A stretch of DNA of 64,000 bases from Siphonodentalium dalli (GCA_032622095.1 CP136064.1:127521605-127585604); one strand, 5' to 3'. Numbered from the stretch's first letter, positions 55,201-58,855 are shown. Numbers and translations are program-made. The notes: a model not told the origin generated them from the sequence alone.

Positions 55201-57221
55201 TTGTAATATGATGAAGCATAATTAGATTTTGTTCACATTAGTAATTTTTATTAATAAAAACCGAAACCGAAACCGAGACTCAACTCTTTTTCCACAACCG
55301 AAACCGAAACCGAGGCAAAATTTCACAACCGCCCATCTCTAAAATGGAACCAGTGTTCTGAAAAAAGTGCACGTGTTCCGATATACTATTTGTTGCAGAA
55401 CACCGGTCTTTCAAATTACCAATTGAATAACTATAAGAAAACATGGATGGCGACGAGTCAAGAGTGTTTTAAGCTCCGTTAATTTAGCATCCGGAACGAT
55501 TTTATCGCTGCAGAGTTGTAGCTGAGTATGTTATTTATAGGAAACATGCGACATATGCCCAGTATTTTGTGTTTAATGTTTTTATTTGAGATATGTTTGT
55601 CCGGGCACCTGGTTAAGCCTGCATAACTTGAGTTTATTATATTAGGATACCGAATTATAAACTCGATTAAACCCTTATTTTTATACGAGAGTTGACTGTA
55701 AGGAAACCTTGGTCTAGTTATTACTAGACTGAATACAGGCCTACGTGGTACGGGTATTAACTTGAAAACAAATACATAAAAAAATTAAATCATGTGTTGC
55801 CAGAACAATAGTGAATTACTCAGGTGATGCGCCAATTAGCGACATTATATTTGAGTACTGGTAATGTTCTGATCGGTAGATTCGGTACAGATTGTGACCG
55901 TCAAAAATGTCATTTCTACGTTGTAATCGGTATTTTATCGGTAGAAATGACTTCCACAATCGGTGTTTTTTGCCATTTTACCGATTTTAATGACCCCTTA
56001 CATGAATGCCCTGACTCCACATGTACATGTAGTACATCTTTTGAATGAAAGTCCATTATAGAAGAGCAACAGGGCTGGACTTTGTCCAAAACAGCATAAT
56101 CCCAACCAATATCCCAAGCTGTTGTGGACTGAGAAGTCTCGGTGTAGATAGCCGAGTCAAAATTGAAACATTCCAACACATTATTGATAATAGAAGCCGT
56201 TATATGAGGGTAACAATAAATGTAAAAAGAAAAGTGCATCGGTTGAAATGGAATCACTTCAAATTTTCGGTCGGTTCTGTTTAAAAAATGAAACAGAGTT
56301 GTTTTCTCAGTTAACCGCCCATCACTATTATTACACACCTACTGCTATCCTTCGGTTGATTAAGGTACTCCAGCTTGAGTGGTAATTTCACACAAATGCA
56401 CAAGAGAGATCCCAACAGCTTGTGTTTCATGCCAGAAAACCGAACAGGTACTACAACAATAATTCAACTCCGTATCGTGTTGATCAGTGAATGACTCACT
56501 AGTATGGAAACCAAACAGAAACAATTATTTGATAGAATATTGACTGCTAGTGTGTAATAAACACAGATACATGCATGTGAAGGAGGTGAACTTTATAACA
56601 CTTGTTGGTTATGACCAAAGTTACAATTTGAGTCTGACAGCTCTCAATATAACATTGCACCACAACAAACTCATGCAATATTATGTTCACCACATTCACA
56701 TGCCTGTGTGGTTCTGTCTGTACCTATACCATCATGAGATGTGCTTTAGTGGATCATTACAGGCTGACCTCCAACATAAAAGAATGCCCTAAATAATCAA
56801 CTCCAACATACAATAATGCCATAAATAATTGACTTATGGATAATTTTTCAGGATTTAGTCGGAAATATGGCTTGTTGCCATTCATCGAAATGCTCTCACT
56901 GAGCTTTCCGATGAATGGCAACAAGCCATATTTCTGACTAAATCATGAAAAATTACCCATAATTCTCCTTTGTTAAGTCGATTATTTAGGGTATTACTGT
57001 AGCACCCCGACTTCACATCACAGATGTGCAGCGCCACTTTCAGGCGACCATCTGAATTTAGTGCATACCTTGCTGATTGGGTTGAACAGGTTAGTGAGTT
57101 TGCTTTGGACTTTCATCTTGCGACCATCTGCTGCAGAAAGTGTGTTGTGTGGGCTCAATGAAGGCCATAAAGTGGTTTCATCAATAGAGAGATTGTTCAT
57201 TCGTCGACTTTTCAAACTGCC
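10203..57221 (-). CDS. PLEKHG5: PLEKHG5 (Syx/GEF720) RhoGEF ortholog, 13 coding exons, 5' end not in window
   Basis: This is a Rho guanine nucleotide exchange factor; in vertebrates PLEKHG5 activates RhoA at cell junctions and on membranes. Exons (minus order): 57221-57069, 33765-33640, 32671-32576, 23833-23783, 23110-22961, 21792-21682, 21075-20926, 18278-18141, 17317-17192, 16681-16552, 15327-15215, 13495-12570, 10212-10203. All have AG/GT borders and they join without frame break into 759 residues. Domains: basic linker 1-93, DH about 98-292 with the conserved KPMQRMTKYSLLL helix at 248-260, PH about 345-448 with CFLFTD and the late Trp of SWVEKIRQAQ, Ser-rich tail, and KLSRAQMMRIKKQLLLS just before a terminal SEV. 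The match to remembered human PLEKHG5 is collinear across DH, PH and C-terminus. The family N-terminus is missing here and presumably lies past 64000. Intron sizes run from about 0.5 to 23.3 kb. Confidence 0.93.
10648..10778. mobile_element. Small hairpin MITE with TA target (family M2)
   Basis: The inverted ends GACTTGTTGTGAAATTTTA and TAAAATTTCACAACAAGTC are perfectly complementary over 19 bases and are flanked by TA (10646-10647 and 10779-10780). Size and target suggest a Tc1/mariner-type MITE. It lies in the last PLEKHG5 intron. Confidence 0.8.
10832..11655 (-). mobile_element. Non-autonomous Helitron, inverted relative to the 2.5-4.8 kb trio
   Basis: Read on the minus strand it begins TCTACTATATATTTTGAGAC after an A and ends with the CGCCAGTGGCG hairpin, then CTAG. 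It is the same family as the copies at 2506 and 3568. Its interior holds short repeats of a segment containing TTCCTAGGAACGACAGACAT. Confidence 0.78.
11660..12005. repeat. R1 (CAAGATGGC-type) repeat, 3' part
   Basis: It contains AAATCCAAAATGGCTGCTGT, the 'CATATGAAGTTTGGTGATGA' segment and the tail GCAATAGCTCAAACAT...GAGCTAAAAAT that ends the 5986-7300 copy. Confidence 0.65.
12234..12370. mobile_element. TTAA-flanked hairpin MITE, family PA
   Basis: The ends are TTAACCCTTTCAGTGCCAAG and its complement, with the TTAA target on both sides. The left arm has lost an inner segment that the copy at 22161 keeps. Confidence 0.8.
12398..12403 (-). promoter_or_regulatory. Candidate intronic polyadenylation signal
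   Basis: AATAAA on the minus strand lies about 170 bases past the in-frame TAA in the 12570 donor. Its use would give a short alternative 3' end whose protein lacks the Glu-Val PDZ ligand. The hexamer is common by chance in AT-rich DNA. Confidence 0.25.
12570..13495 (-). CDS. PLEKHG5: PLEKHG5 exon: long Ser-rich C-terminal tail
   Basis: This is the largest exon, 926 bp, entering phase 0 and leaving phase 2, residues 449-756. It is low in structure and rich in Ser/Thr/Asp, with likely phosphorylation clusters (for example SSGFSSSCS, DDDDSFNMSES). It ends with KLSRAQMMRIKKQLLLS, matching the KLTLAQLYRIRTTLLLNS element close to the vertebrate C-terminus. The donor is TC|GTAAGTA. If the intron is retained, the frame meets TAA inside the donor and gives a tail ending ESS. 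Plus-strand open frames over this exon are antisense shadows. Confidence 0.94.
13690..14100. repeat. R1 (CAAGATGGC-type) repeat
   Basis: Two units with TCCAAGATGGC cores (about 13783 and 13938) are followed by GGCTCCCATCCGGAGGTCAT. It lies between the long tail exon and the PH exon. Confidence 0.65.
14121..14240. mobile_element. TTAA MITE family PB, short copy
   Basis: It starts TTAACCATTTCTTTACTTAA and ends with AGTATTTAGTAAAGAAAGGG. The interior matches other PB copies (GGTCTATTATTCATCTGGAG). Confidence 0.6.
14554..14990. mobile_element. Double-ended hairpin element H (two palindromes around a core)
   Basis: Each end holds a palindrome built from GCAGAATGAGGTCCCCAGA and its complement around a GATGCTAGC-like apex (14577-14674 and 14876-14970). 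The outer ends CTGCAAATAGTG and CACTATTTGCAG are inverted. A roughly 200-bp core (CCTCATCTTCT...GCATAATCGAGG) separates the palindromes. The same plan occurs at 62471-63260, and the core recurs at about 58676. Confidence 0.65.
15215..15327 (-). CDS. PLEKHG5: PLEKHG5 exon: PH domain C-terminal strands and helix
   Basis: This exon is 113 bp, entering phase 1 and leaving phase 0, completing Gly411 and giving 412-448. SFLMIYLNEYHV matches SFLLIYLNEFHS of vertebrate PLEKHG5, and SWVEKIRQAQ is the PH C-terminal helix with its invariant Trp (residue 440). The acceptor is TAATTGCAG and the donor CAG|GTATGG. Confidence 0.96.
15661..16497. repeat. 54-bp minisatellite, about 15 copies
   Basis: The unit runs TTCGACCTGACCTGCACATG then ATATTCAGTCTTGGGTGTAT then TAATTCCACCTCTT. 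Most copies are near-identical; a CCGATTTCGACC variant one base shorter recurs in the last units, and GTGTGT or AGTGT variants are scattered. Because 54 is a multiple of 3, long open frames arise on both strands, but they are an artefact of the repeat. It lies in the intron between the two PH exons. Confidence 0.95.
16552..16681 (-). CDS. PLEKHG5: PLEKHG5 exon: PH domain core
   Basis: This exon is 130 bp, entering phase 0 and leaving phase 1, residues 368-410 plus the first base of Gly411. It reads SDVDCFLFTDLFLICK and then IIKPPMRVDRLIVHEL, matching DVYCFLFTDLLLVTK and RVIRPPLLVDKIVCREL of the family. The donor is AAAG|GTATGG. The intron that follows it holds the 54-bp minisatellite (15661-16497). 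Confidence 0.96.
16800..17160. other. Intron; no gene seen
   Basis: A single CCAAGATGGCCACC motif occurs at about 16862, and the rest is AT-rich. Confidence 0.4.
17192..17317 (-). CDS. PLEKHG5: PLEKHG5 exon: first strands of the PH domain
   Basis: This exon is 126 bp, phase 0/0, residues 326-367. It contains FDLTAPMPG, close to LDLTAPIPG of vertebrate PLEKHG5, then IRTLIFNSGLKFKE, the first PH strand. The acceptor is CACTTTCAG and the donor AAG|GTATG. Confidence 0.94.
17318..18140. other. Intron between DH-end and PH-start exons; no gene seen
   Basis: Only short featureless open frames are present. Confidence 0.4.
18141..18278 (-). CDS. PLEKHG5: PLEKHG5 exon: end of DH and DH-PH linker
   Basis: This exon is 138 bp, phase 0/0, residues 280-325. 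It encodes RAVANVNNLMRRQHERDKL, the last long DH helix, then IEPYEAVESTSEE, nearly the same as IDAYEVVESSSDE in the vertebrate protein. The acceptor has a TTTTTTCAG tract and the donor is CGG|GTAATA. Confidence 0.95.
18478..18690. mobile_element. Hairpin MITE M1, full copy
   Basis: The ends are CAGTAATGCCCTAAATAATT and GGCATTACTG with TA flanks. Its arms are almost perfectly complementary around CTCTCAGTGAGATC. Confidence 0.9.
18722..19137. mobile_element. TTAA-flanked element, family PE
   Basis: The ends are TTAACCTCTT and AAGAGGTTAA. The interior carries ATGACGTTGTGATGTCGTGT and TTTTCCAGTGGGAAAATATA. A second, incomplete copy starts at 58917. Confidence 0.55.
19139..20255. mobile_element. 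Possible DNA transposon with GGCCTCAGC ends and iterated end motifs
   Basis: The left end GGCCTCAGCTCACAAGGCGA and the right end GGCTGAGGCC are inverted over about 9 bases. The left side repeats GTCGCC/GGCGA several times and the right side repeats AGTCTCCC several times. No convincing target duplication is seen and there is no transposase. Confidence 0.4.
20561..20668. mobile_element. Hairpin MITE M1, left-arm-only copy
   Basis: One arm runs from CAGTAATGCTCTAATTAATC to the apex GGAAAGCTCTC and then stops. The right arm is missing. Confidence 0.8.
20926..21075 (-). CDS. PLEKHG5: PLEKHG5 exon: DH catalytic helix (CR3)
   Basis: This exon is 150 bp, phase 0/0, residues 230-279. It carries RRLKLTDLLVKPMQRMTKY, the most conserved DH region, where the Gln-Arg and Lys-Tyr positions help contact the Rho switch region. 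It continues SLLLQAILRKTEND. All hallmark residues are present, so an active exchange factor is expected. The acceptor is ATTTCAG and the donor ATG|GTAAG. Confidence 0.96.
21397..21608. mobile_element. Chimeric hairpin: PA left arm joined to M1 right arm
   Basis: The first half matches TTAA family PA, starting TTAACCCTTTCAGTGCCAAG. At GGAAAGAGCTCT it switches to the right arm of M1 (GAGCTTTCCGATGAATGGCA...ACATTACTG, TA). Both parent apices share GGAAAG(A)GCTCT, so the switch occurred at microhomology. Confidence 0.8.
21682..21792 (-). CDS. PLEKHG5: PLEKHG5 exon: DH helix 3-4 region
   Basis: This exon is 111 bp, phase 0/0, residues 193-229. It includes FSPYTTYCLEQRACLEYTK, matching FKPYIRYCMEEEGCMEYMR of vertebrate PLEKHG5. 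The acceptor is TATGCAG and the donor GAG|GTATG. A chimeric hairpin element ends only about 75 bp past its donor (21608). Confidence 0.94.
22161..22318. mobile_element. TTAA hairpin MITE family PA, complete copy
   Basis: The ends are TTAACACTTTCAGTGCAAAG and its near complement, with long arms reaching AACCCATATTTC. The apex region holds TCTAAGAGCTCTTTCCATC. TTAA lies on both sides. Confidence 0.85.
22366..22584. mobile_element. TTAA MITE family PB
   Basis: It starts TTAACCCCTTCTTTACTAAA and ends AGTATTTAGTAATGAAAGG. It includes GAACTTATTATCTGAACATT, shared with the copies at 42514, 59588 and 63804. Confidence 0.6.
22591..23006. repeat. 52-bp tandem array of an exon/donor boundary, 8 units
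   Basis: There are eight exact-length units (starts at 22591, 22643, 22695, 22747, 22799, 22851, 22903, 22955). On the minus strand each unit is the last 46 bases of the DH exon plus its GTGAGT donor; one unit (22799) has the donor changed to GCGAGT. The unit nearest the exon body supplies the true exon end. Confidence 0.95.
22961..23110 (-). CDS. PLEKHG5: PLEKHG5 exon: mid DH; its 3' end is the parent of a 52-bp tandem array
   Basis: This exon is 150 bp, phase 0/0, residues 143-192. It starts IETEKLFSNIEDV, matching VEAERLFSNIPEI of the family, and ends SYMTDAFRK before donor GTGAGT. The last 46 exon bases plus the 6-base donor form a 52-bp unit that is repeated in tandem into the intron (22591-23006). 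I chose the donor at 22955-22960 because it gives phase 0 into the next exon and the family-like ending. Reading through into the next unit meets TAA within four codons. Confidence 0.92.
23293..23505. mobile_element. Hairpin MITE M1, full copy
   Basis: The ends are CAGTAATGCCCTAAATCATT and GGGCATTACTG with TA on both sides. It sits in the 0.67-kb intron between two DH exons. Confidence 0.9.
23783..23833 (-). CDS. PLEKHG5: PLEKHG5 exon: DH helix 1-2 linker (51-bp short exon)
   Basis: This is a very short 51-bp exon, phase 0/0, residues 126-142 (LFMRVLHDLQRESILCE). It matches the LFLCCLLNLQESGLLCE stretch of vertebrate PLEKHG5. The acceptor has a good pyrimidine tract (TTCTGTTTTCTGCAG) and the donor is GAG|GTAAG. 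It lies between an 8.7-kb intron carrying the Harbinger-like element and a 0.67-kb intron carrying a hairpin MITE. Confidence 0.92.
23834..25109. repeat. Intron; partial 'GATAACTCCACCAAAAA' repeat at 24660-24960
   Basis: The segment at 24660-24960 matches the tandem repeat at 31230-31850 (AAGTCGAAA, GGATAACTCCACCAAAAA, GCACAGGTTCCCATGGTACT). The rest shows no gene. Confidence 0.5.
27545..27931 (+). pseudogene. 5'-truncated LINE tail: C-terminal zinc-knuckle of a reverse transcriptase ORF
   Basis: A 90-codon frame (to the stop at 27812) reads FRSRNHKLPKELGAW and then ICTLCNLEIGDEYHMVLNC, a C-X2-C-X8-H-X4-C motif. This matches the zinc-knuckle that closes many animal LINE ORF2 proteins. The 3' end finishes in AATTGAATTGAATTGG (27915-27931), a short tandem tail typical of LINE insertion. 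The reverse transcriptase and endonuclease domains are absent. Confidence 0.7.
27932..28265. repeat. Inverted-repeat element with CCGGGACAAC/GTTGTCCCGG motifs
   Basis: GCCGGGACAAC is repeated on the left, and ATTGTCCCGGCTCATGTAAC and related GACCGAGTTGTC copies are repeated on the right. It lies inside the Harbinger-like element. The exact borders are not resolved. Confidence 0.4.
28608..28800. repeat. ACCGCGG-rich short tandem repeat
   Basis: Four to five imperfect copies of 'GGCAAGTATACCGCGGCCGAAC' (given here in parts: GGCAAGTATA, then CCGCGGCCGAAC) are followed by inverted GCCGCGGTGG. It may mark the end of another small element. Confidence 0.5.
29120..30050. repeat. Region bounded by TTCGCC / GGCGAA arrays
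   Basis: The left array (29130-29290) has about seven copies of TTCGCC(GGAA), and the right array (29970-30040) has inverted GGCGAA copies. Between them is a roughly 100-bp direct duplication (29645-29744 and 29750-29848) containing GGCTTCGGGTGAATTGTAAT. This looks like another small DNA element nested in the Harbinger-like one. Confidence 0.5.
31230..31850. repeat. Tandem repeat, three units of about 165-190 bp, bivalve-type
   Basis: Units at about 31235, 31395 and 31565 share GACCGAAAAATGTAGGAATA, CTAAGTCGAAAAAGG, GATAACTCCACCAAAAAA and GACAGACGTCATAATCGCAG. The last ends at GGACAGACAAGCTGACTCCA and GGGGGGTATAAT. Confidence 0.7.
32228..32336. mobile_element. Hairpin MITE M1, left-arm-only copy
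   Basis: It runs from CAGTAACGCCCTAAATAATC to the apex GGAAAGCTCTCAGTGA and stops there, like the copy at 20561. Confidence 0.8.
32576..32671 (-). CDS. PLEKHG5: PLEKHG5 exon: start of DH domain (CR1)
   Basis: This exon is 96 bp, phase 0/0, residues 94-125. The acceptor is TTTTTACAG and the donor GAT|GTAAGT. It encodes QQEAIWELLQTELTHIQSMR, the first helix (conserved region 1) of the Dbl-homology domain, which contacts the GTPase switch regions. It includes the Glu of TEL that Dbl proteins conserve and ends in RVITD, identical to the family. Confidence 0.95.
32823..33229. mobile_element. TTAA-flanked double-hairpin element, family PD
   Basis: The ends are TTAACCCTTTACCCAACA and its complement TGTTGGGTAAAGGGTTAA. 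Two roughly 70-base hairpins (32976-33046 and 33131-33202) are built from GCCAATGCATTCTCTTATAT, then ATGCGAG, and its complement. The hairpins match families at 34144, 41477 and 60308 whose ends differ. Confidence 0.8.
33640..33765 (-). CDS. PLEKHG5: PLEKHG5 exon: acidic pre-DH segment
   Basis: This exon is 126 bp, phase 0/0, residues 52-93. The acceptor is TTTTCCAG and the donor AAT|GTGAGT. It begins ERDKFEQLNEIL, matching the EVDKMEQLEGKL segment of vertebrate PLEKHG5, and ends with HWTEVVDAN, matching SWRELIDGH. It leads directly into the DH domain encoded by the next exon. Confidence 0.9.
34144..34407. mobile_element. TTAA-flanked double-hairpin element, family PC
   Basis: The ends are TTAACCCTTTCATGACTGGA and CGTCATGAAAGGGTTAA. 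Two hairpins with the ATTCTCTTATATATG stem flank ACCTTGACCTTGTAAGCCAG. Confidence 0.8.
34408..36285. other. Intron; no gene seen
   Basis: Short open frames at 34593 and 34818 have no recognisable domain and no codon character. A duplicated phrase CTCTACCCCAGG occurs at 35880 and again at 36625. Confidence 0.4.
36286..37190. other. Intron; possible Helitron-like 5' end, no gene
   Basis: A (TA)n run is followed by CAAGAGTAGGAGCCCCAGAC and GGTGAGGTGACTCGGGG, which resembles an element start, but no matching 3' hairpin was found. Confidence 0.25.
37311..38605. mobile_element. hAT-like non-autonomous element, 1.3 kb
   Basis: The inverted ends CAGGGGGGAGTCTG, then AAAAAAATT, match over about 25 bases. 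The direct repeat TTGGCTA flanks it (37304-37310, 38606-38612). The interior includes a GGGTATATAGTTGACGTCTC-type bivalve repeat (about 37890-38340). There is no transposase; the open frame at 37196-37693 crosses the element border and is not a gene. Confidence 0.7.
39049..40109. mobile_element. hAT-like non-autonomous element with exact 8-bp duplication
   Basis: The ends are CAGAGACGTGGCGAAAGGGG and CCCCCCGAACCACGTCCCTG (inverted), with ATGACATG directly repeated on both sides (39041-39048 and 40110-40117). Long G runs lie just inside both ends. A GTTGGAAATTTCCAAC-type motif recurs about every 120-180 bp. No transposase is present. Confidence 0.88.
40930..41026. mobile_element. TTAA MITE family PB, right part only
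   Basis: GAACTTATTATCTGAACATT is followed by GTCAATGAGTCTTAAGTCAA and AGAAAGGGTTAA. Confidence 0.5.
41116..41315. mobile_element. Hairpin MITE M1, nearly perfect palindrome
   Basis: The arms are complementary over about 90 bases each around GGAGAGCTTTCC. The left end is altered (CAGATATGCCCC) and the right end GGGCATTACTG is kept, with TA flanks. Confidence 0.88.
41477..41732. mobile_element. Double-hairpin TTAA element, family PC
   Basis: The right end GCCATGAAAGGGTTAA is intact. The left end begins CCCCCCATGACTGGAGCTTC without a clear TTAA. Two CATTCTCTTAYATATGC stems are present, the second arm of the first hairpin being shortened. Confidence 0.7.
41744..41956. mobile_element. Hairpin MITE M1, full copy
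   Basis: The ends are CAGTAATGCCCTAAGTAATC and GTGCATTACTG with TA flanks, beginning 11 bases after the 41732 end of a PC element. Confidence 0.9.
42514..42740. mobile_element. TTAA MITE family PB
   Basis: The left end TTAACCTATTAATCCAATCT is diverged. The interior carries GTCTATTATTCATCTGGAGG and the hairpin GATAATAAGTTCAACAAACG...GTTGAGTTTATTATC. The right end is GAGAGGGCTAA. Confidence 0.6.
43045..44910. repeat. R1 (CAAGATGGC-type) repeat block, interrupted by a hAT element
   Basis: Units with TCCAAGATGGCTGC cores occur at about 44071, 44390 and 44515, each followed by TTGATAGCTCCCATCTAGAG. The first unit (43052-43105) is split from the rest by the insertion at 43106-43956. The block ends with ACGCCCGCCTGCCTACCG and AAAAAACTTGACTAAAAA. 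Confidence 0.7.
43106..43956. mobile_element. hAT-like non-autonomous element with exact 8-bp duplication
   Basis: The ends are TAGAGCCCGAAGCC and GGCTTCGGGGTCTA (inverted), with CTAGGTGA directly repeated on each side (43098-43105 and 43957-43964). Subterminal arrays are GCCGCC/GCCAGCCATATT on the left and CAGCCACGAA/GAGCCGGC on the right. It is 851 bp with no transposase and splits an R1 repeat, so it is younger than that repeat. Confidence 0.9.
44911..45539. other. Intron; no gene seen
   Basis: The AT-rich sequence shows no recognised element. Confidence 0.4.
45540..45752. mobile_element. Hairpin MITE M1, full copy
   Basis: The ends are CAGTAATGCCCTACATAATC and AGGGCATTACTG. The arms are near-perfect around CTCTCAGTGAGAGCG. 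Confidence 0.9.
45900..47530. other. Intron; no gene seen
   Basis: A short bivalve-type GGGTCATAACTGTG repeat lies at about 46090-46300. No exon matching the PLEKHG5 phase and family sequence was found. Confidence 0.4.
47534..49263. repeat. 40-bp minisatellite, about 42 copies
   Basis: The unit is ATTATGAAACTAAAGAGAAC then AATCGGTGTTTCAGCAGACT. Copies are almost identical. The last position alternates C/T (GACT or GATT), and a rarer form has AAAAGTACAAT (about 47592, 48231, 48791, 48911, 49071). The right end decays at 49222-49263. It has no coding meaning; it lies in the 23.3-kb intron. Confidence 0.97.
49611..49887. mobile_element. Short TIR element (MITE), family unknown
   Basis: GTTGGCGATTATCGCAATAC at 49612 is inverted at 49863-49887 (TTGCGATAATCGCCAAC), then both continue TAGGGGAA. 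The 122-codon open frame across it is incidental. The target duplication is not resolved. Confidence 0.6.
50268..50463. repeat. Direct duplication of about 90 bp
   Basis: CATGGGGGTAGGAAATATC through CCGAGTGCGTGGAAGT occurs twice (50270-50359 and 50378-50463). The first copy contains CRE-like TGACGTCA, changed to TGATGTCA in the second. Confidence 0.75.
50650..51848. other. Intron; no gene seen
   Basis: This stretch is AT-rich, with no recognised exon or element. Confidence 0.4.
52890..53102. mobile_element. Hairpin MITE M1, full copy inside the outer hAT
   Basis: The ends are CAGTAATGCTCTAAATAATC and AGGGCATAACTG with TA flanks. The arms are near-perfect around CTCTCCCCGAGAG. Confidence 0.9.
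54255..55341. mobile_element. Inner hAT element with exact 8-bp duplication
   Basis: The ends are TAGAGATGGGCGGTT and AACCGCCCATCTCTA, with AAATGGAA directly repeated at 54247-54254 and 55342-55349. Subterminal GGTTTCGGTT/AACCGAAACCGA arrays lie inside both ends. A remnant of a BED-finger transposase start lies at 54374. Most of the transposase is gone. Confidence 0.93.
54374..54484 (+). pseudogene. hAT transposase N-terminal BED-finger remnant
   Basis: A 36-codon frame starts with ATG and reads EQTSPVWKYFSKKDKKSK, then CAACNICRKEFAW, then stop. The VWKYF aromatic cluster and the Cys-X2-Cys are the opening of the BED zinc finger that starts hAT transposases. The His pair and the catalytic domain are absent. 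Confidence 0.75.
56811..56999. mobile_element. Hairpin MITE M1 with a duplicated left tip
   Basis: The body is an M1 palindrome around CTCTCACTGAG, ending GGGTATTACTG with TA. A second left-end fragment (AATGCCCTAAATAATCAACT, 56783-56802) lies just before it. It ends about 70 bp below the donor of the 57069-57221 exon. Confidence 0.8.
57069..57221 (-). CDS. PLEKHG5: PLEKHG5 exon: basic, serine-rich linker upstream of DH
   Basis: This exon is 153 bp, phase 0 at both ends, 51 residues (1-51 of the visible protein). The acceptor follows TTATTACAG and the donor is AAG|GTATGC. It contains SLKSRRMNNLS and GRKMKVQSKLTNLFNPISK, which resemble the Arg/Ser-rich stretch before the DH domain in vertebrate PLEKHG5 (RRESLDIL... 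RFSGFF). Such basic patches often bind membranes or 14-3-3 proteins, but that is inference. The next exon that fits is 23.3 kb away at 33765; the phases match, though a short cassette exon in between cannot be excluded. Confidence 0.8.
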
Positions 57222-57539
57222 CTGTAATAAATAAGGTGGAAGCTTCAATGTTATTCTGTTATTTCCATGTGGTCAAAGCCTGAAATATCGATGGTGCTCA
57301 TATTAAACATGTCAGTTCCGCAATAAAAGCTGATAATACTCTGTGACAACCAAGGATCATCTGAATATGTACATGTATATTAAACTTAATATTGAGATAA
57401 GTGACTTCTCCCAATTCATGAATTAAGGAGAAGTCATATAATTTCAATTTCATCAACAGGCCTCTATGACCTTTAAAAAGCATGTGAGTAGCTATCAGCC
57501 AAATTATTTAAATGCGAAAAATTTCTGCTATTTTTATAC

Positions 57540-58200
57540 AATTTTTCAGAAAATATCTAAATTTCAAGAAAAATCAGCCTTATTGGCTATTTAACTGAAT
57601 AACCACTTTTTACAAGTTGTTGGAAATTCTAATCGAAATAGCTGACAAAGTAAACATTTAATACTTTCATAATTATGAAAAACTCCTGTGTCAGAGTGAC
57701 GAGTCGCCATCTGAGAATGTAACGTCATAATCATGTAATTGCAATAATTATAGACTGTGACTCGGATGGCGACTCGGATGGATATGGTGGTTGGTATTCA
57801 AAATGATTAACATCACAAAAACTGACAAATCATTTTGAATTTTGGATATTACGTTCAGGAGAGATCTATGTCTAATTGATTGAGAGGAAGAAATATTTTA
57901 ACAGTTGGTGCAGTTTTGATGCTGAAATAGGACTTGAAATGAGTGGTGGTATCGGGAGTCTGTTTGACTCTGAATTGGCCAGCTTTCCAATGGAAAGTTT
58001 CCATACGTGTCTATATTATTAAAGTATGTGTACTTTTATGGGCAGATTTTAATAAGAATTAATTAATTTCCAACAATTATTAAAGTAATGGTTTGTGTAT
58101 TTTATTCGCAATTTTGATCAGAATTTCCAACAACAGTGCTTTTTACAATCCAGTTAAAAATATTAAATTGAAAATTCTAAAACTCTAAAATAATTAAACC
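57540..58200. repeat. Inverted-repeat region, unclassified
   Basis: TTTTACAAGTTGTTGGAAATTC near 57608 (given in parts: TTTTACAAGTT, GTTGGAAATTC) is inverted at 58128-58160 (GAATTTCCAACAACAGTGC, TTTTTAC). A GACTCGGATGGCGACTCG phrase and its complement (GTCGCCATCTGAGA) occur inside. Borders and class are unclear. Confidence 0.4.
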
Positions 58201-58675
58201 ATCAGAAACATGAAGAATTCAATTTCTTACCAATTAAAAATTAATTATTTACTTCAGAAGCAAACAGATGATCAACATCCAGCATTAAATCACTCATCAA
58301 CGTTCAGACTATAAGTCATAAAGAGATGTAAATATAATCATGGAAACAGGTTTACATAACAACAGTTCACAAATTAGTGGCAACAACTGTCAACAATATA
58401 AACAGGGCTGTGACAGGTGATGCATAATTAAAGGTGGGTGGGAAAAACAAGGTAATTAATTCACTCTAAATGCAGTTATAATCTGTGCACCATCTGCCCA
58501 TTCACTTCTCAGTTTAATGAGCAGTCACTTGCATGCTGTACACTTAGCATGGCTAACGAGCAGTCTCTTGCATGCTGTACAGGTAGCCTGGGGTTATATG
58601 CACATTAATGTGCATTTATAAAACTATTAAATATATGTGAATGATGTGTATGATTTTTTATTAAATTAAATGCTG

Positions 58676-58855
58676 AGGCCTCATCTTCTCTGGAAAGTTT
58701 CTTTACTATTAAATTTCTATAGAAACTTCTTCACATAGATTCTATTTCTTTATAAGTTTAGTTTCTCTATATATACAACATCATGAAAATGTTATAGATG
58801 GCACAAGGATTATGCCCATCAGTTACAACAACAACAACATATTTTCTTTACTAAA
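58676..58855. repeat. Core of element H without hairpins (empty SINE site)
   Basis: GCCTCATCTTCTCTGGAAAG, then TTTCTCTATATATACAACAT and ATGGCACAAGGATTATG, match the core of the 14554 and 62471 copies. It shows the uninterrupted sequence where a SINE is inserted at 62615. Confidence 0.6.

Larger units (their letters stand above)
53282..55997. mobile_element. PIF/Harbinger-like element inserted in the outer hAT
   Basis: The ends are GGGGTCAT and ATGACCCC, flanked by the 3-bp direct repeat TTA (53279-53281 and 55998-56000). Both ends hold arrays of AATCGGTA/TACCGATT (for example 53309-53575 and 55870-55990). No DDE transposase is seen. It contains a complete small hAT. Confidence 0.75.
51856..56326. 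mobile_element. Outer hAT-like element, split by later insertions
   Basis: The ends are TAGTGATGGG and CCCATCACTA, with TTATTAC (8 bp as ATTATTAC) directly repeated outside. Internal inverted segments pair across the insertions: about 52665-52735 (ATTGGTTGGGATGATGCTGT) with about 56052-56122. It is interrupted by an M1 MITE (52890-53102) and a Harbinger-like element (53282-55997). It has no intact transposase. Confidence 0.75.
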
